Shown here piece after piece: positions 22,756 through 31,356 of a stretch of DNA of 64,000 nt. Origin of the DNA: Nemertoderma westbladi. Lineage: Eukaryota > Xenacoelomorpha > Nemertodermatida > Nemertodermatidae. How positions within the stretch are numbered: the stretch's first letter is position 1; each line of letters begins with the position of its first letter. The DNA lies in the NCBI GenBank assembly GCA_032718475.1, contig JAUCBJ010001582.1:62001-126000 (forward strand), in the 5' to 3' direction. Below the pieces are notes generated by a model. That model worked only from the letters and a program-made list of their open reading frames with translations, was not told the DNA's origin and ran no database searches. The translations under genes and the position numbers were made by a program.

Positions 22756-24424
22756 GCACCACCAAAGCTCCAAGATGCCACTGAAGGTCTACAACTCTTT
22801 AAATAAATTAAATTACTGGGTTTTGTTGTTAAGACTTCCGGTTCCGTTACGACTTCGGGATCTGATGCTGAAGGTAAATTCTACGACATGGCACTGTCTG
22901 TCACTCCTTCGTGACTCACTCAGACTCTATTGGAGCACCAGGATGTATTACATATCTTGAAAAAGGTACTTCCTGTGCTAAGGGACAACGCGATACGTCC
23001 CCCCCCCCCCCCCCCCCACTCCTCTGAAAGTTTGCCTGAGATAACAGCACCCAGCGGAGGACCCACAATATGTATCAGCTCTTTTGGGTTTCTTTGTCCA
23101 TAGAATATTAGCGATCTGTGTTCCCTTTTTGGTTTAGTAAACCAACTCACCGATTCCCCGCAGAAATATACAAAGCAGCGCACCACCATTGCTTCAAAGG
23201 TAATTGAAACGCACAAAGCGCCGACTCGGTAAATAGTTTATTGGCCTGGAATATATTCTGCCATAAATAACATAAGAATAACAGCGATATGTGCCAAAAT
23301 CACCAACGGAGAGAGTCCCGTGAGGAACTTATATCAACAACCTGCCAACTAGGGCTAAGATTTCTCCCGGGCGATGGTTGCTTTCCGAGACGAAGATTTC
23401 CCTGGTCCAAGTCGACCGAGATGGGAACCGGCATCCATCCACCCCTACAGGTTGAAATAAGTTTAGTTGTCTCTCTCTGTCCTGCACATTTGTGGGAACA
23501 CGAGCGGTCTTTTCAAATATAAAGATATTTTTTCCAAAGTTTTGGTACTTTTATTCGCTCTCTAAATGTGCACATTTTTGGATTTAGCGTAAAATTTCCA
23601 ACTTGCTGAAGCTATTTTATTCAATAGTAGCAAATTTTATCGCCGTCGGCTCCAATCTGTGTTAAAGTAAATTAAATCGATTGTATTATCTTGATTATTT
23701 TAATTTATTTTTATTTATCTTGAATATTTATTATTATTTTACGTGATTAAATTGTACTGATGGTGGTGGTCTTAGTTTTGAAAAACCTAATAAATTTTCT
23801 AAATTTGATAAAACTTTCTAACGCCGTCCCATGCAGTTCAGTTAGTAGAGACTAAATTCAATATGCTCCGCTCCATAATTAGCCTATAAAGAATGTCTGC
23901 GTTGTGTTCCCGAGCTATACGATCCACTAGCAGTATAATTTAGTAGCTCTAATTATTTGGGGTATCGAGGGAACCAACAAAGATTTATGCTGTCACTGTG
24001 TTACCGGGGTAACACCGGTAAACCGCCAGTAATTATCTCATCCCGGAGAGATGGAATTTAAGATCCAAAGGTATAAAGTTGGAACAATCACTATGATCCT
24101 GTGATTATTTGAAATAGGCTAGGGATTACGCACGCAGTCTGACAACTTATTTACAGTGAGGTCCCCCCTGAACTATACTCCCCAATAGAGGAAACTTCAG
24201 TACTCATGCAAGGCAGAGATGGGCCCTGGAATTTGTGTATTTATTAAATATAATAAATTAAAAATATAATATTACGCAATTACGCAACATACACTTTTTA
24301 AACGCTTATAAAAAATTTAAAGGCAAAATCGAAAAAATTCCGGCTTCATGTGGACAATGACGGTGAGTTGAACTAGTTGTGTCTCAGATTTCAAGCAATA
24401 TGATAAATATTTGTAGAAAAATCT
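22756..24424. other. Gene-free stretch with a C19 run
   Basis: Contains 19 C (22999-23017). The remaining sequence has short frames only. A + peptide at 22775 begins 'MPLKVYNSLN' but has no continuation that would support a gene. Confidence 0.5.
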
Positions 24425-24444
24425 GGGGGGGGGGGGGGGGGGGG
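24425..24444. repeat. G20 homopolymer
   Basis: The only long G run on the + strand; the other long tracts are C. Confidence 0.95.
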
Positions 24445-24544
24445 AATTACACTATATTACTGTTGACGGAGTATAATATATTGAATACAAAAAATAGGAA
24501 AATTAGTTTTATATTTTGGCTACAAGTGACGTTCAGATTGTCCC

Positions 24545-24700
24545 GGTGCTTACATCGTTAAGTAAGCACCTGGACCAATGTTAAGGTCGTGAGTTCGAGC
24601 TCACCACATATACAGCCCAGAACTTCAGCACACCCATGGATCGTGAGAGTATTGTATTCAACCTTGGGAGTTAATGTCGAGCCATCTCTGACTTACAGGT
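24545..24700 (+). mobile_element. tRNA-derived SINE copy
   Basis: Shows a B-box-like GAGTTCGAGCTC within AAGGTCGTGAGTTCGAGC, preceded by an A-box-like CATCGTTAAGTAAGC. About 70 bp on is CAACCTTGGGAGTTAATG, the motif shared with the copy at 16955-17110. Confidence 0.6.
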
Positions 24701-24765
24701 AACAGGCCCCCAATATTGCTTAATGGTTCACTCTATGGGTTTGTGTTAGCGGAATTGGATAAGCT

Positions 24766-24890
24766 AACAATGTTATACAAATAGATATGGTAAGTGCAAA
24801 TGAGGACTTAATGTAATCTTTATATAAAGTTAATTCGAACAAAATAAAATTTTGAAAATTCACGGGTTTTATGAGGATATAGTTCTATAC
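24766..24890 (+). repeat. 125-bp dispersed repeat, copy 1
   Basis: Nearly identical and in the same orientation as 40134-40258, starting AACAATGTTATACAAATAGA and ending AGGATATAGTTCTATAC. Both copies lie next to tRNA-like sequence, so they may be the body of another SINE type. The two copies happen to bracket element E1, but at 125 bp with no TG...CA ends they do not look like its LTRs. Confidence 0.85.
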
Positions 24891-25222
24891 CGCTCCATGA
24901 AAACAGGATATTATCGTGCATAAAATATACGGTTTTCACCAATACTAAATCAAACTATGGAATACTTAGGGCGTACTTACATATTTACAAATTAAATCTA
25001 TACAATACAATAAATAAATCAAAACAAAATAATTACAGATTCAAACTTTACGTATTTAAGGCTTTATTAAGTAAGTACAATATAAATCTAAATTAAATTC
25101 ACCAAAATAAATCTATTGCATCTCAAATATTGCATAAATTCAAACAATTACAAATACTAATACTACTGAAATATAAAACAAATTGCATAAGTTCGGAATA
25201 ATTTCAAATAAGTCACAAGAAA
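24891..25222. other. AT-rich flank, possible E1 3' LTR region
   Basis: No LTR partner was found by eye upstream of E1. Nothing else recognisable. Confidence 0.35.
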
Positions 25223-25239
25223 GGCTCACAAGTCTTCCG
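25223..25239. repeat. E1 dispersed 17-bp word, copy 1 (3' non-coding)
   Basis: GGCTCACAAGTCTTCCG on the + strand. On the element's sense strand it follows a purine-rich stretch (AAAAGGCAAGAGCAGA), as expected of a polypurine tract near a 3' LTR. Confidence 0.8.
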
Positions 25240-25385
25240 TCTGCTCTTGCCTTTTATTTACTGCGAATACAAGTACTGCTTCTTTATAAAATATAAATTG
25301 CATAATATTTGAAATAATAAATTGCGTAAGTTTGGAATGACTACAAATATAGCACTTTCTAAATATAAATCTTTCTAAATATAAA

Positions 25386-25470
25386 TATAAACTGCATAGG
25401 TTTAGAACAATATAAACTGCATAAGTTTAGAACAATGTAAACTGCATAAGTTTAGAACAATATAAACTCT
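25386..25470. repeat. Short tandem repeat in the E1 3' region
   Basis: Three or so copies of a roughly 27-bp unit with ATAAACTGCATAAGTTTAGA and ACAAT. AT-rich, non-coding. Confidence 0.75.
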
Positions 25471-25611
25471 TTAGGCATCTCTAATATAAAATATAAATCT
25501 TTCAAATATAAATTCCTTCTAAATATAAAACTTTCTGAATTTCAAAATTGGAACAATACAAATTACATAAACAATACAAATAATAAACAATACATAAGAT
25601 AAAATAAGAAA

Positions 25612-25628
25612 GGCTCACGAGTCTTCCG
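25612..25628. repeat. E1 dispersed 17-bp word, copy 2 (just 3' of X3)
   Basis: GGCTCACGAGTCTTCCG, 77 bp downstream of the X3 stop in the element's sense. It is preceded on that strand by GCGGGAAAGAAAGAGTGGAC, a polypurine-tract-like run. Confidence 0.85.
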
Positions 25629-25704
25629 TCCACTCTTTCTTTCCCGCTTTATACGAGTTCTTGTGAGTTCGGAATAATTAGTCCTTTCAAATATAACACC
25701 TTAT

Positions 25705-26187
25705 TTATCGTTTAGCTGATCTCGCCCTGCCGCGTCCTCGAAAACTGCGTACAGGTGACTTTGCTCGTGATATGGGACTTGTGGGGCGAGTCACTAGTTT
25801 ACTTTGGACGTTGAGAGATGGTGCGACCGTTTCCTCACATATTCGTCTCTTAGTTAACCCAAATCCTCGTCCGATTCCTCGTGACCGATCGGTTGTGTCT
25901 ACCGCTGGTAAAACGTCTGGGAACGCGTGGAAAGCGGATGACCCAGACCCAAGAGAAGCTTGCGCCCCCTTTTGATCAGCTGGTATGTGTCCCGATCCTC
26001 CTTGCGGTTCTCTGGGAAGTGACACTGTGTCTCGAGTAATTCGAATAGTCGGTTCGTATCCCTTTCGTTCTTCAACATTTATAGTTTTCTTTAATTGTTG
26101 GCCCACTTTCTGGACCCTTATGATCCTATTCTGTCCGTCCTCCCGAGGGTGACGTGCAGACGGCGCAACCGGAGTAGCAGGGTTCAA
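25705..26187 (-). CDS. E1 X3: basic C-terminal segment, probably a frameshifted end of X2
   Basis: 160 codons in the frame +1 to X2, overlapping its end (26187-26126). Pro/Ser/Arg-rich and apparently disordered, ending 'SFRGRGRARSAKR'. E2's X2 likewise ends in a strongly basic tail, so X3 is most simply the displaced C-terminus of E1's X2. No zinc knuckles are present, unlike E2. No function can be assigned beyond a possible nucleic-acid-binding or nuclear-localisation tail. Confidence 0.55.
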   Translation of the reverse strand: MNPATPVAPSARHPREDGQNRIIRVQKVGQQLKKTINVEERKGYEPTIRITRDTVSLPREPQGGSGHIPADQKGAQASLGSGSSAFHAFPDVLPAVDTTDRSRGIGRGFGLTKRRICEETVAPSLNVQSKLVTRPTSPISRAKSPVRSFRGRGRARSAKR

Positions 26188-27706
26188 GAAATCGTCTTAA
26201 CACATCGGTATGAATTCTCCCTTCCGCGTAGAATGTATGATCTTCTCCGAGACAAAGTGGATGTCTTTTAAGAGTCCGAGACACAATGTCGGCGACTAGG
26301 CAAACATTCACTGATGACTCTATCGCTAAATAATATTGTAGTACTGCTCTTGGAGGCGAAGTGATAGCCCAATATACGCATCCTCTCCATTTAAGCTGTG
26401 ATTCAAACTCATTTATATCCGGAGTATCACCCTCTCCATACGTTTCGATATACTTGGTTCTTTTACTTTCCTTGTAATCCCAATTGAACAACAGGTAGGA
26501 AATGTATCCAGTTCCAGTCTTCTGGGTATCATACTCACGGAAATATCCTTGTTCTATAGACCATAGTATAAGAGGTCGAGTGTCGACGTAAGGTGTCGGT
26601 AATCGGTCGTCACTGTCCGACATGCCGGCGAAGTCGCTAATTAAATCCTCTCTCACTCCTAATCCAATCTTTACAACGGTTTTATCTAAAATGCTATTTC
26701 TCACCATCTTTGGTAACATTCTAGCGTCGATATTGCAAGCCTGGTCCATCTTCTTTACTATATTAGTGATGAGATGGTGCCGCTTGGTAGTTCCTGGTGG
26801 TATCGGCATTCGCTTGTCGCTCCTTTGTCTACTGAAAACGTGCAAAACTCCGTCTGCCACTCTAATTTGTATAGTCTTGGAAGTCAGACTCTGCTGATGG
26901 CTGCCGCCCTCGTTGTCATAAAACATGTAACCATTTTCTTGAAACGATCTAAACGTCCTATTCCATTCGTCCAGTAATTCTTCCGAAGGTTGCCAAATCT
27001 TCTCGATGTCCTTTTCGTCCTCGAAACGAATGACTTTACCTTGCCAGTCCGCAGCGATATCTGTATCCGACTCAAAGGTTCCTGTTCCAATCCATAAGCG
27101 AATTGTTCTGGTTAAATATCCTTTCAGGTTACTCGGAGCTATATCAGCGCCAGCTCTATCCAGTTCCCTAAAGTCTTGAATATGAGGCGGAACGTTATGC
27201 ACGACCTTTTGCGTAATATGTCTACGTAAATCATATATCTTAACCATATCGCTTGGAACAACTGCAGGAAGAAACTCTAAGTTCGAAATGATTTCCGGAT
27301 GATCCACAATAGGTATTTCATACGTCGTATCTTGTCGAATTGGTATACTAATAGGGAAATTGAGTGTCGTACTCAATGGTTTCGTAGTCGAAATACTATA
27401 CGGTTGCATTTCTCTTATCCTTTCCGGAGATGCAATCTGTAGTCTCTGAATAACATTTTGAGCAAAGTTTATACTTTCGAAAACTTCCGGTGTCATCTCC
27501 TTAGCTGAAGTTTGATCATGTGACATCCAATGGTAAGGTAGGCTCGCGAGTCTTCCGCCCCATTCTTCCATCTCACCTTTCTCGAAAGCCTTGTAGGCTC
27601 TGTATAGGCTAAGAGCTTCTTTCTTTTCGCGGGTTGACTGAGTCGCCTCGTCCAGCGTAAGTTCAAATGCATCGGGTTCAACAACCTTAGGTGGGTAAAC
27701 GACAAT
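26126..27706 (-). CDS. E1 X2: DEDD-exonuclease-like protein encoded downstream of integrase
   Basis: The frame is open from the stop that ends X1 down to 26126; the 481-residue ATG form starts at 27571. Motifs, numbered from that ATG: 'YDNEGG' (D219, E221; Exo I-like D-x-E), 'VVKIGLGVREDL' (D309; Exo II-like K-x-G...D), 'YVDTRPLILW' (D330), and 'CLVADIVSRT' (D428; Exo III-like). The same order and spacing recur in E2's X2. The Tyr or His four to five residues before the last Asp, which acts as base in known enzymes, is not evident, so activity is uncertain. No signal peptide or membrane segment, so it is not an envelope protein. A copy of the 17-bp word encodes part of its N-terminus ('GRLASLP'). 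Confidence 0.6.
   Translation of the reverse strand: MVVYPPKVVEPDAFELTLDEATQSTREKKEALSLYRAYKAFEKGEMEEWGGRLASLPYHWMSHDQTSAKEMTPEVFESINFAQNVIQRLQIASPERIREMQPYSISTTKPLSTTLNFPISIPIRQDTTYEIPIVDHPEIISNLEFLPAVVPSDMVKIYDLRRHITQKVVHNVPPHIQDFRELDRAGADIAPSNLKGYLTRTIRLWIGTGTFESDTDIAADWQGKVIRFEDEKDIEKIWQPSEELLDEWNRTFRSFQENGYMFYDNEGGSHQQSLTSKTIQIRVADGVLHVFSRQRSDKRMPIPPGTTKRHHLITNIVKKMDQACNIDARMLPKMVRNSILDKTVVKIGLGVREDLISDFAGMSDSDDRLPTPYVDTRPLILWSIEQGYFREYDTQKTGTGYISYLLFNWDYKESKRTKYIETYGEGDTPDINEFESQLKWRGCVYWAITSPPRAVLQYYLAIESSVNVCLVADIVSRTLKRHPLCLGEDHTFYAEGRIHTDVLRRFLEPCYSGCAVCTSPSGGRTE
27541..27557. repeat. E1 dispersed 17-bp word, copy 3 (start of X2)
   Basis: GGCTCGCGAGTCTTCCG. It lies just inside the X2 ATG and is read as 'GRLASLP'. 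The sense strand just upstream is purine-rich (GAGATGGAAGAATGGGGCGG). Confidence 0.85.
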
Positions 27707-28327
27707 TTATCCTGCCTTTGGTCCAGTCATAGCGAATGAATGATATGGATTCGATAAAGGATACCCTCCTTCCTGGTAGCGTAGTTGTTGATGGTTCGAA
27801 CACCTCGCCAATATCGGTTCGGGATTTTCCTTATTCAAACGCATCGGAATCGCATTTCGTTGTTTGCGCATACAAGCACCACATTGATAATAAAGTTTAT
27901 AAACTGAAAATGCTTCCTTCGTTTCTCTATCGTCCCCTCGAGTTCGTCTGTAAAGATGCATTCCATCGAATTCATCGCGTACCGCAGGCATAGGTTCATG
28001 CGCCTTCAGGTATTGCATGGTATGATACAAACGACTAATTTCGGTATCGGGGTCTTCGCTAATATCTCCCGTATCACATAAAGCGTCGTACGGGTAAAGT
28101 TCGTTGAAGGTTTTGCGTAAACTTTCGATTCTTTCATTCAATGCGTTTTGCCTTCTCTTTAATACATTCGAGTCATATTTAGTCTTTGCGAGTTTCGCTG
28201 TACTCTCTGATAATTCCTTTATACTAAATATAGTGTAATCCTTAGCTCCAAATCGCTCAAATGGCGCTGCTGCTTCCTCTTGGATATCATATCCCCATCT
28301 CGGCTCTCCATGTATCCCCTTCGCCAT
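27707..28327 (-). CDS. E1 X1: CxxC...CxxH protein downstream of integrase
   Basis: 206 codons from ATG at 28327. A helix-rich N-terminus is followed by 'ISRLYHTMQYLKAHEPMP' and 'YYQCGACMRKQ...RCSNH', a C-x2-C...C-x2-H arrangement that could bind zinc. E2's X1 carries the equivalent 'LKRLYFTMMYLTADRPLP' and 'YYCDECPRPNQ...RCAKH', so the two are clear homologues. X1 ends with an in-frame TAA at 27709-27707 and the same frame continues straight into X2, so X1-X2 may be one polyprotein split by this stop. Function unknown. Confidence 0.65.
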   Translation of the reverse strand: MAKGIHGEPRWGYDIQEEAAAPFERFGAKDYTIFSIKELSESTAKLAKTKYDSNVLKRRQNALNERIESLRKTFNELYPYDALCDTGDISEDPDTEISRLYHTMQYLKAHEPMPAVRDEFDGMHLYRRTRGDDRETKEAFSVYKLYYQCGACMRKQRNAIPMRLNKENPEPILARCSNHQQLRYQEGGYPLSNPYHSFAMTGPKAG

Positions 28328-28989
28328 TATTGGAGTATGGTTACATAATCATTGCTACTAGAGGGAATACAACAGAGTTTATTGTTAGTTGTGAGGAGAT
28401 GTGAGAGTTTTCGTCTGCCCTTTTGGCTCGACAACGCTCTAACCTCCTACCCATAGCCTAAGATCTAGGGTTTCTTTAATGACACACTGTTTCTTATCTA
28501 AAATTTTTTGCCGAAATAAAAACGATTTTGGGCTAAACTGGCTGTGAGTCTAAAATACTCACCTTTTGATCCCAAACTATTATCAGAAAATAAGCAGTCA
28601 AGAGTTAGTAATAAATATAGGGAAGTCTATTTTTTGACGTAACTTATTGAAACAAGACCGTGTAAATTTTATTAAAATTTAGAAAGGCTCGCGAGTCTTC
28701 CGTTCTCTTGTTTCTCTAATTTTTAAGTTCCACCCGACTGTACCCTGAAATCTATTCACTGGAGAAAATTTTAAATATTTTTCAAATCCAAAATGGATTG
28801 TCTAAAATTTCGAAAATGTCTCAATATTGTGAGTTCCAAGTAGAATTCCATTTCTTATACCTACAAATCCCGCTCCTATGTGACACATAAGGGTACTACC
28901 CTCAATGTTCACATATAAAGACAATGGAATTCTACCGCTGTCTTTACTACAGTGTACAGGTACGTGGAAATCTATTTGTAAACTCCTAA
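28328..28989. other. E1 spacer between integrase and X1
   Basis: AT-rich, non-coding, containing the fourth 17-bp word. E2 has a spacer at the same place (51458-53087). A separate transcript or splice acceptor for the X ORFs could lie here, but no firm signal is visible. Confidence 0.5.
28686..28702. repeat. E1 dispersed 17-bp word, copy 4 (integrase-X1 spacer)
   Basis: GGCTCGCGAGTCTTCCG in non-coding DNA, so conservation here cannot be due to protein sequence. Purine-rich just upstream on the sense strand (AGAGAAACAAGAGAAC). Confidence 0.85.
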
Positions 28990-31356
28990 TTATTTACTAA
29001 CATTAGTTGGAGATTTGTAGTCTCCAGACTCGTTACGAGTCTCTTCTAGAAGTACGAGACGTTGAGTTGGTCTGTCTACTGTACGACCATCAATTGTCCG
29101 TACCGTTACAGTTCTTGTCACTCCATCCATAGATGGATGTGTGGCTGAAATTACACCTGTTATCCAGAAGCGTCTTTTTAGATTCACTTCTGCTAACAGC
29201 ACATGATCTCCCGGCTTTAAAGCGCGAGTATTCTTGTACCAAGTAGTTCTGGCAGAAATAGAGGGCAAATAATGGTGTTGCCATATTTCCCAGAATTTGT
29301 TAGCCAGTAGTTGCGTGATTTTCCACGCTTTTCTACCGTAGCTATCGCCTTCTATTGGAATAGAAATAGGCGTCAATGTAGTCGGTGCCTGCATCAGCAG
29401 GTGTGCCGGTGTTAAAGCAAATTGGGATTGTTTGTCATCAGGTACTAATACTATTGGTCTAGTATTTAGTATTGCCTCGATTTCAACAAACAATGTTGTC
29501 AGTTGGTCGTCTGTCAAGATGTGGTTTACTGGAATTACTTTCGCCATGGCTGTTTTTATAGATCTAATCAATCTCTCCCAGACTCCGCCTCTCCATGGAC
29601 TATCTGGAGGATTAAACTTCCAAACAATCTTGTAAGGACGTAGTTCATTTGAGATTTGATCGTGATCTAATTTCTTAAAGGCTCTAGCAATTTCATTTCG
29701 AGCACCAACAAAGTTTGTACCTTGGTCTGAGTACAAGCATGTTACTAGTCCGCGTCTAGCGATACATCGCTGTAATGCTAGTATAAAGGCGTTGGTGGAA
29801 AGATCCATCACACGTTCAATATGAACTGCCCTACTGGACATGCATGTGAAAATCAGTCCCCAGCGTTTTACTAGTATACGTCCACGTTTCGTATGTATGG
29901 GACCAAAGCAGTCAATTCCAGTCTCTGTGAAAGGTGGTCTGAATGCTTGTAGTCGTGCTTGTGGAAGTTCACTCATTTCTTGGGTACCTATTCTAGAATG
30001 TACCTTTTTACAAATAATACACGTAATCACTGAACTTAACGCTTTACTGGGTCTAATTAATACAAATCTTGTACGTAAATAGGAAAGACAGTGATGTCTT
30101 CCAGCGTGTTTCAGATGTAAATGTGCGTCCAGTATCATTGCACGTTGTAATTCGTGATGTTGCGGTATTATTATTGGGTATCTAAAATCAGTATTAAAGT
30201 CGATGTTTTGAAGCCGAGATTTATGACAAATTAAGCCATTATAAATTATCGGACTCCAACTCAGTATTGGTGACGACTTGATTGGTTGACCTTGACTTAT
30301 AGATGTGAATTCGCGTGCGAAATATCGCAATTGGTAGTGGCGAATTAATTTAATTTCACATCTGTCAATCTCAGTCAATGTAAGTCGACGTGTAAAGTCG
30401 CGTTTGCCTTTAACGTATTGTACAAAACATACAATCCACGCTAATTTTCGGCACGCGTTTGTCCAAGAATCTGTTAGATCTACAATACGGTCGACGTAAG
30501 TATTTGTGACGTCATCAGGTAAGTCAATGGTCAATTTTGAAGGTTTTGTTTTACTAGATGGGCACACGGGTCCGCCGGTAAGTATTCCCTTGTTGACTGT
30601 TGATCCGTCCGGGTCTACGAGTAATTTGTCCTTCTTTGTTTTCTTACCTTGATTGTCGGTACTTTGTGTGTCGATCCCAGGTCTCACTGTAGGTTGTAAG
30701 GTTGGTATGTCTCTTGAGCGTAAAGTAACACCTGTATTTACATTTGCGTAGGTACTACCCACATCTGTAATACATGAGGTTTCACTGTACTTATGGTTAC
30801 TCAAGGGTGTCAAGTTTGGTAGTTTGTCAATAGAAGGCCGCTCCAATAGGGAAACTGCGGCTTTACTATGTGTTACTACGTTACTAGTGTCTAGTAGAAC
30901 ATCTTGTGAAATGTCTCGTAAAATGTTTCGCGGAACATCCGGCGAAACGTCTAGTGACATGTCTGGCAAAATGTCAGGTTGACCGTCTGGTGACGTGTCT
31001 GGTTGACCGTCTGGTAACGTGTCTGGTTGACCGTCTGGGGATACGTCTGGTTGAGAAAGGCTCACAAGTCTTCCTACCTTAACTTTGAGAGTTATATTTT
31101 TCCATTTCGCCTTTGGTTTCTTCTTAAGTTTCGCCGTTGTCTTTTTCTTTGCCTTACCTTTCTTTGGTTTTCTAATTTCGGCGTCCTTAGGAATAGTATT
31201 AGACTTGTTATCGTATAGTGGCGGCCAATGTTGTGTTGCTCTTTGCAAGAATTGTGGTCCGTGTTGCCAAAATTCCTTGTTTTCCGGTTTACAGAATTCC
31301 TCAGGCATCATTCCTCGCGATGCAATATCAGCTGGATTTTGTGGCCCGGGACAATG
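28990..31356 (-). CDS. E1 integrase with long disordered N-terminal insertion
   Basis: 773 codons from 31311, in the same frame as RT/RNase H and separated from it by one in-frame TGA (31359-31357). An HHCC-type zinc region (H402, C431, C434) precedes the DDE core: D467 ('TGIDCFGP'), D529 ('SDQGTNFVG') and E579 ('GVWERLI'). A C-terminal segment resembles DUF5641 of BEL/Pao elements. Residues about 40-240 are a Lys-rich and then tandemly repeated 'DGQPDTSP' stretch that E2 lacks. The fifth 17-bp word is embedded there. It would insert the element's cDNA into host DNA. The catalytic residues look intact. Confidence 0.88.
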   Translation of the reverse strand, partial: HCPGPQNPADIASRGMMPEEFCKPENKEFWQHGPQFLQRATQHWPPLYDNKSNTIPKDAEIRKPKKGKAKKKTTAKLKKKPKAKWKNITLKVKVGRLVSLSQPDVSPDGQPDTLPDGQPDTSPDGQPDILPDMSLDVSPDVPRNILRDISQDVLLDTSNVVTHSKAAVSLLERPSIDKLPNLTPLSNHKYSETSCITDVGSTYANVNTGVTLRSRDIPTLQPTVRPGIDTQSTDNQGKKTKKDKLLVDPDGSTVNKGILTGGPVCPSSKTKPSKLTIDLPDDVTNTYVDRIVDLTDSWTNACRKLAWIVCFVQYVKGKRDFTRRLTLTEIDRCEIKLIRHYQLRYFAREFTSISQGQPIKSSPILSWSPIIYNGLICHKSRLQNIDFNTDFRYPIIIPQHHELQRAMILDAHLHLKHAGRHHCLSYLRTRFVLIRPSKALSSVITCIICKKVHSRIGTQEMSELPQARLQAFRPPFTETGIDCFGPIHTKRGRILVKRWGLIFTCMSSRAVHIERVMDLSTNAFILALQRCIARRGLVTCLYSDQGTNFVGARNEIARAFKKLDHDQISNELRPYKIVWKFNPPDSPWRGGVWERLIRSIKTAMAKVIPVNHILTDDQLTTLFVEIEAILNTRPIVLVPDDKQSQFALTPAHLLMQAPTTLTPISIPIEGDSYGRKAWKITQLLANKFWEIWQHHYLPSISARTTWYKNTRALKPGDHVLLAEVNLKRRFWITGVISATHPSMDGVTRTVTVRTIDGRTVDRPTQRLVLLEETRNESGDYKSPTNVSK
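31059..31075. repeat. E1 dispersed 17-bp word, copy 5 (N-terminal part of integrase frame)
   Basis: GGCTCACAAGTCTTCCT, read on the sense strand as 'GRLVSLS'. Confidence 0.8.

Noticed and set aside
22775-22960. Resemblance of 'PLKVYNSLN' to a cysteinyl-tRNA synthetase segment
   Set aside because: Only nine residues fit, with no continuation or neighbouring exon.
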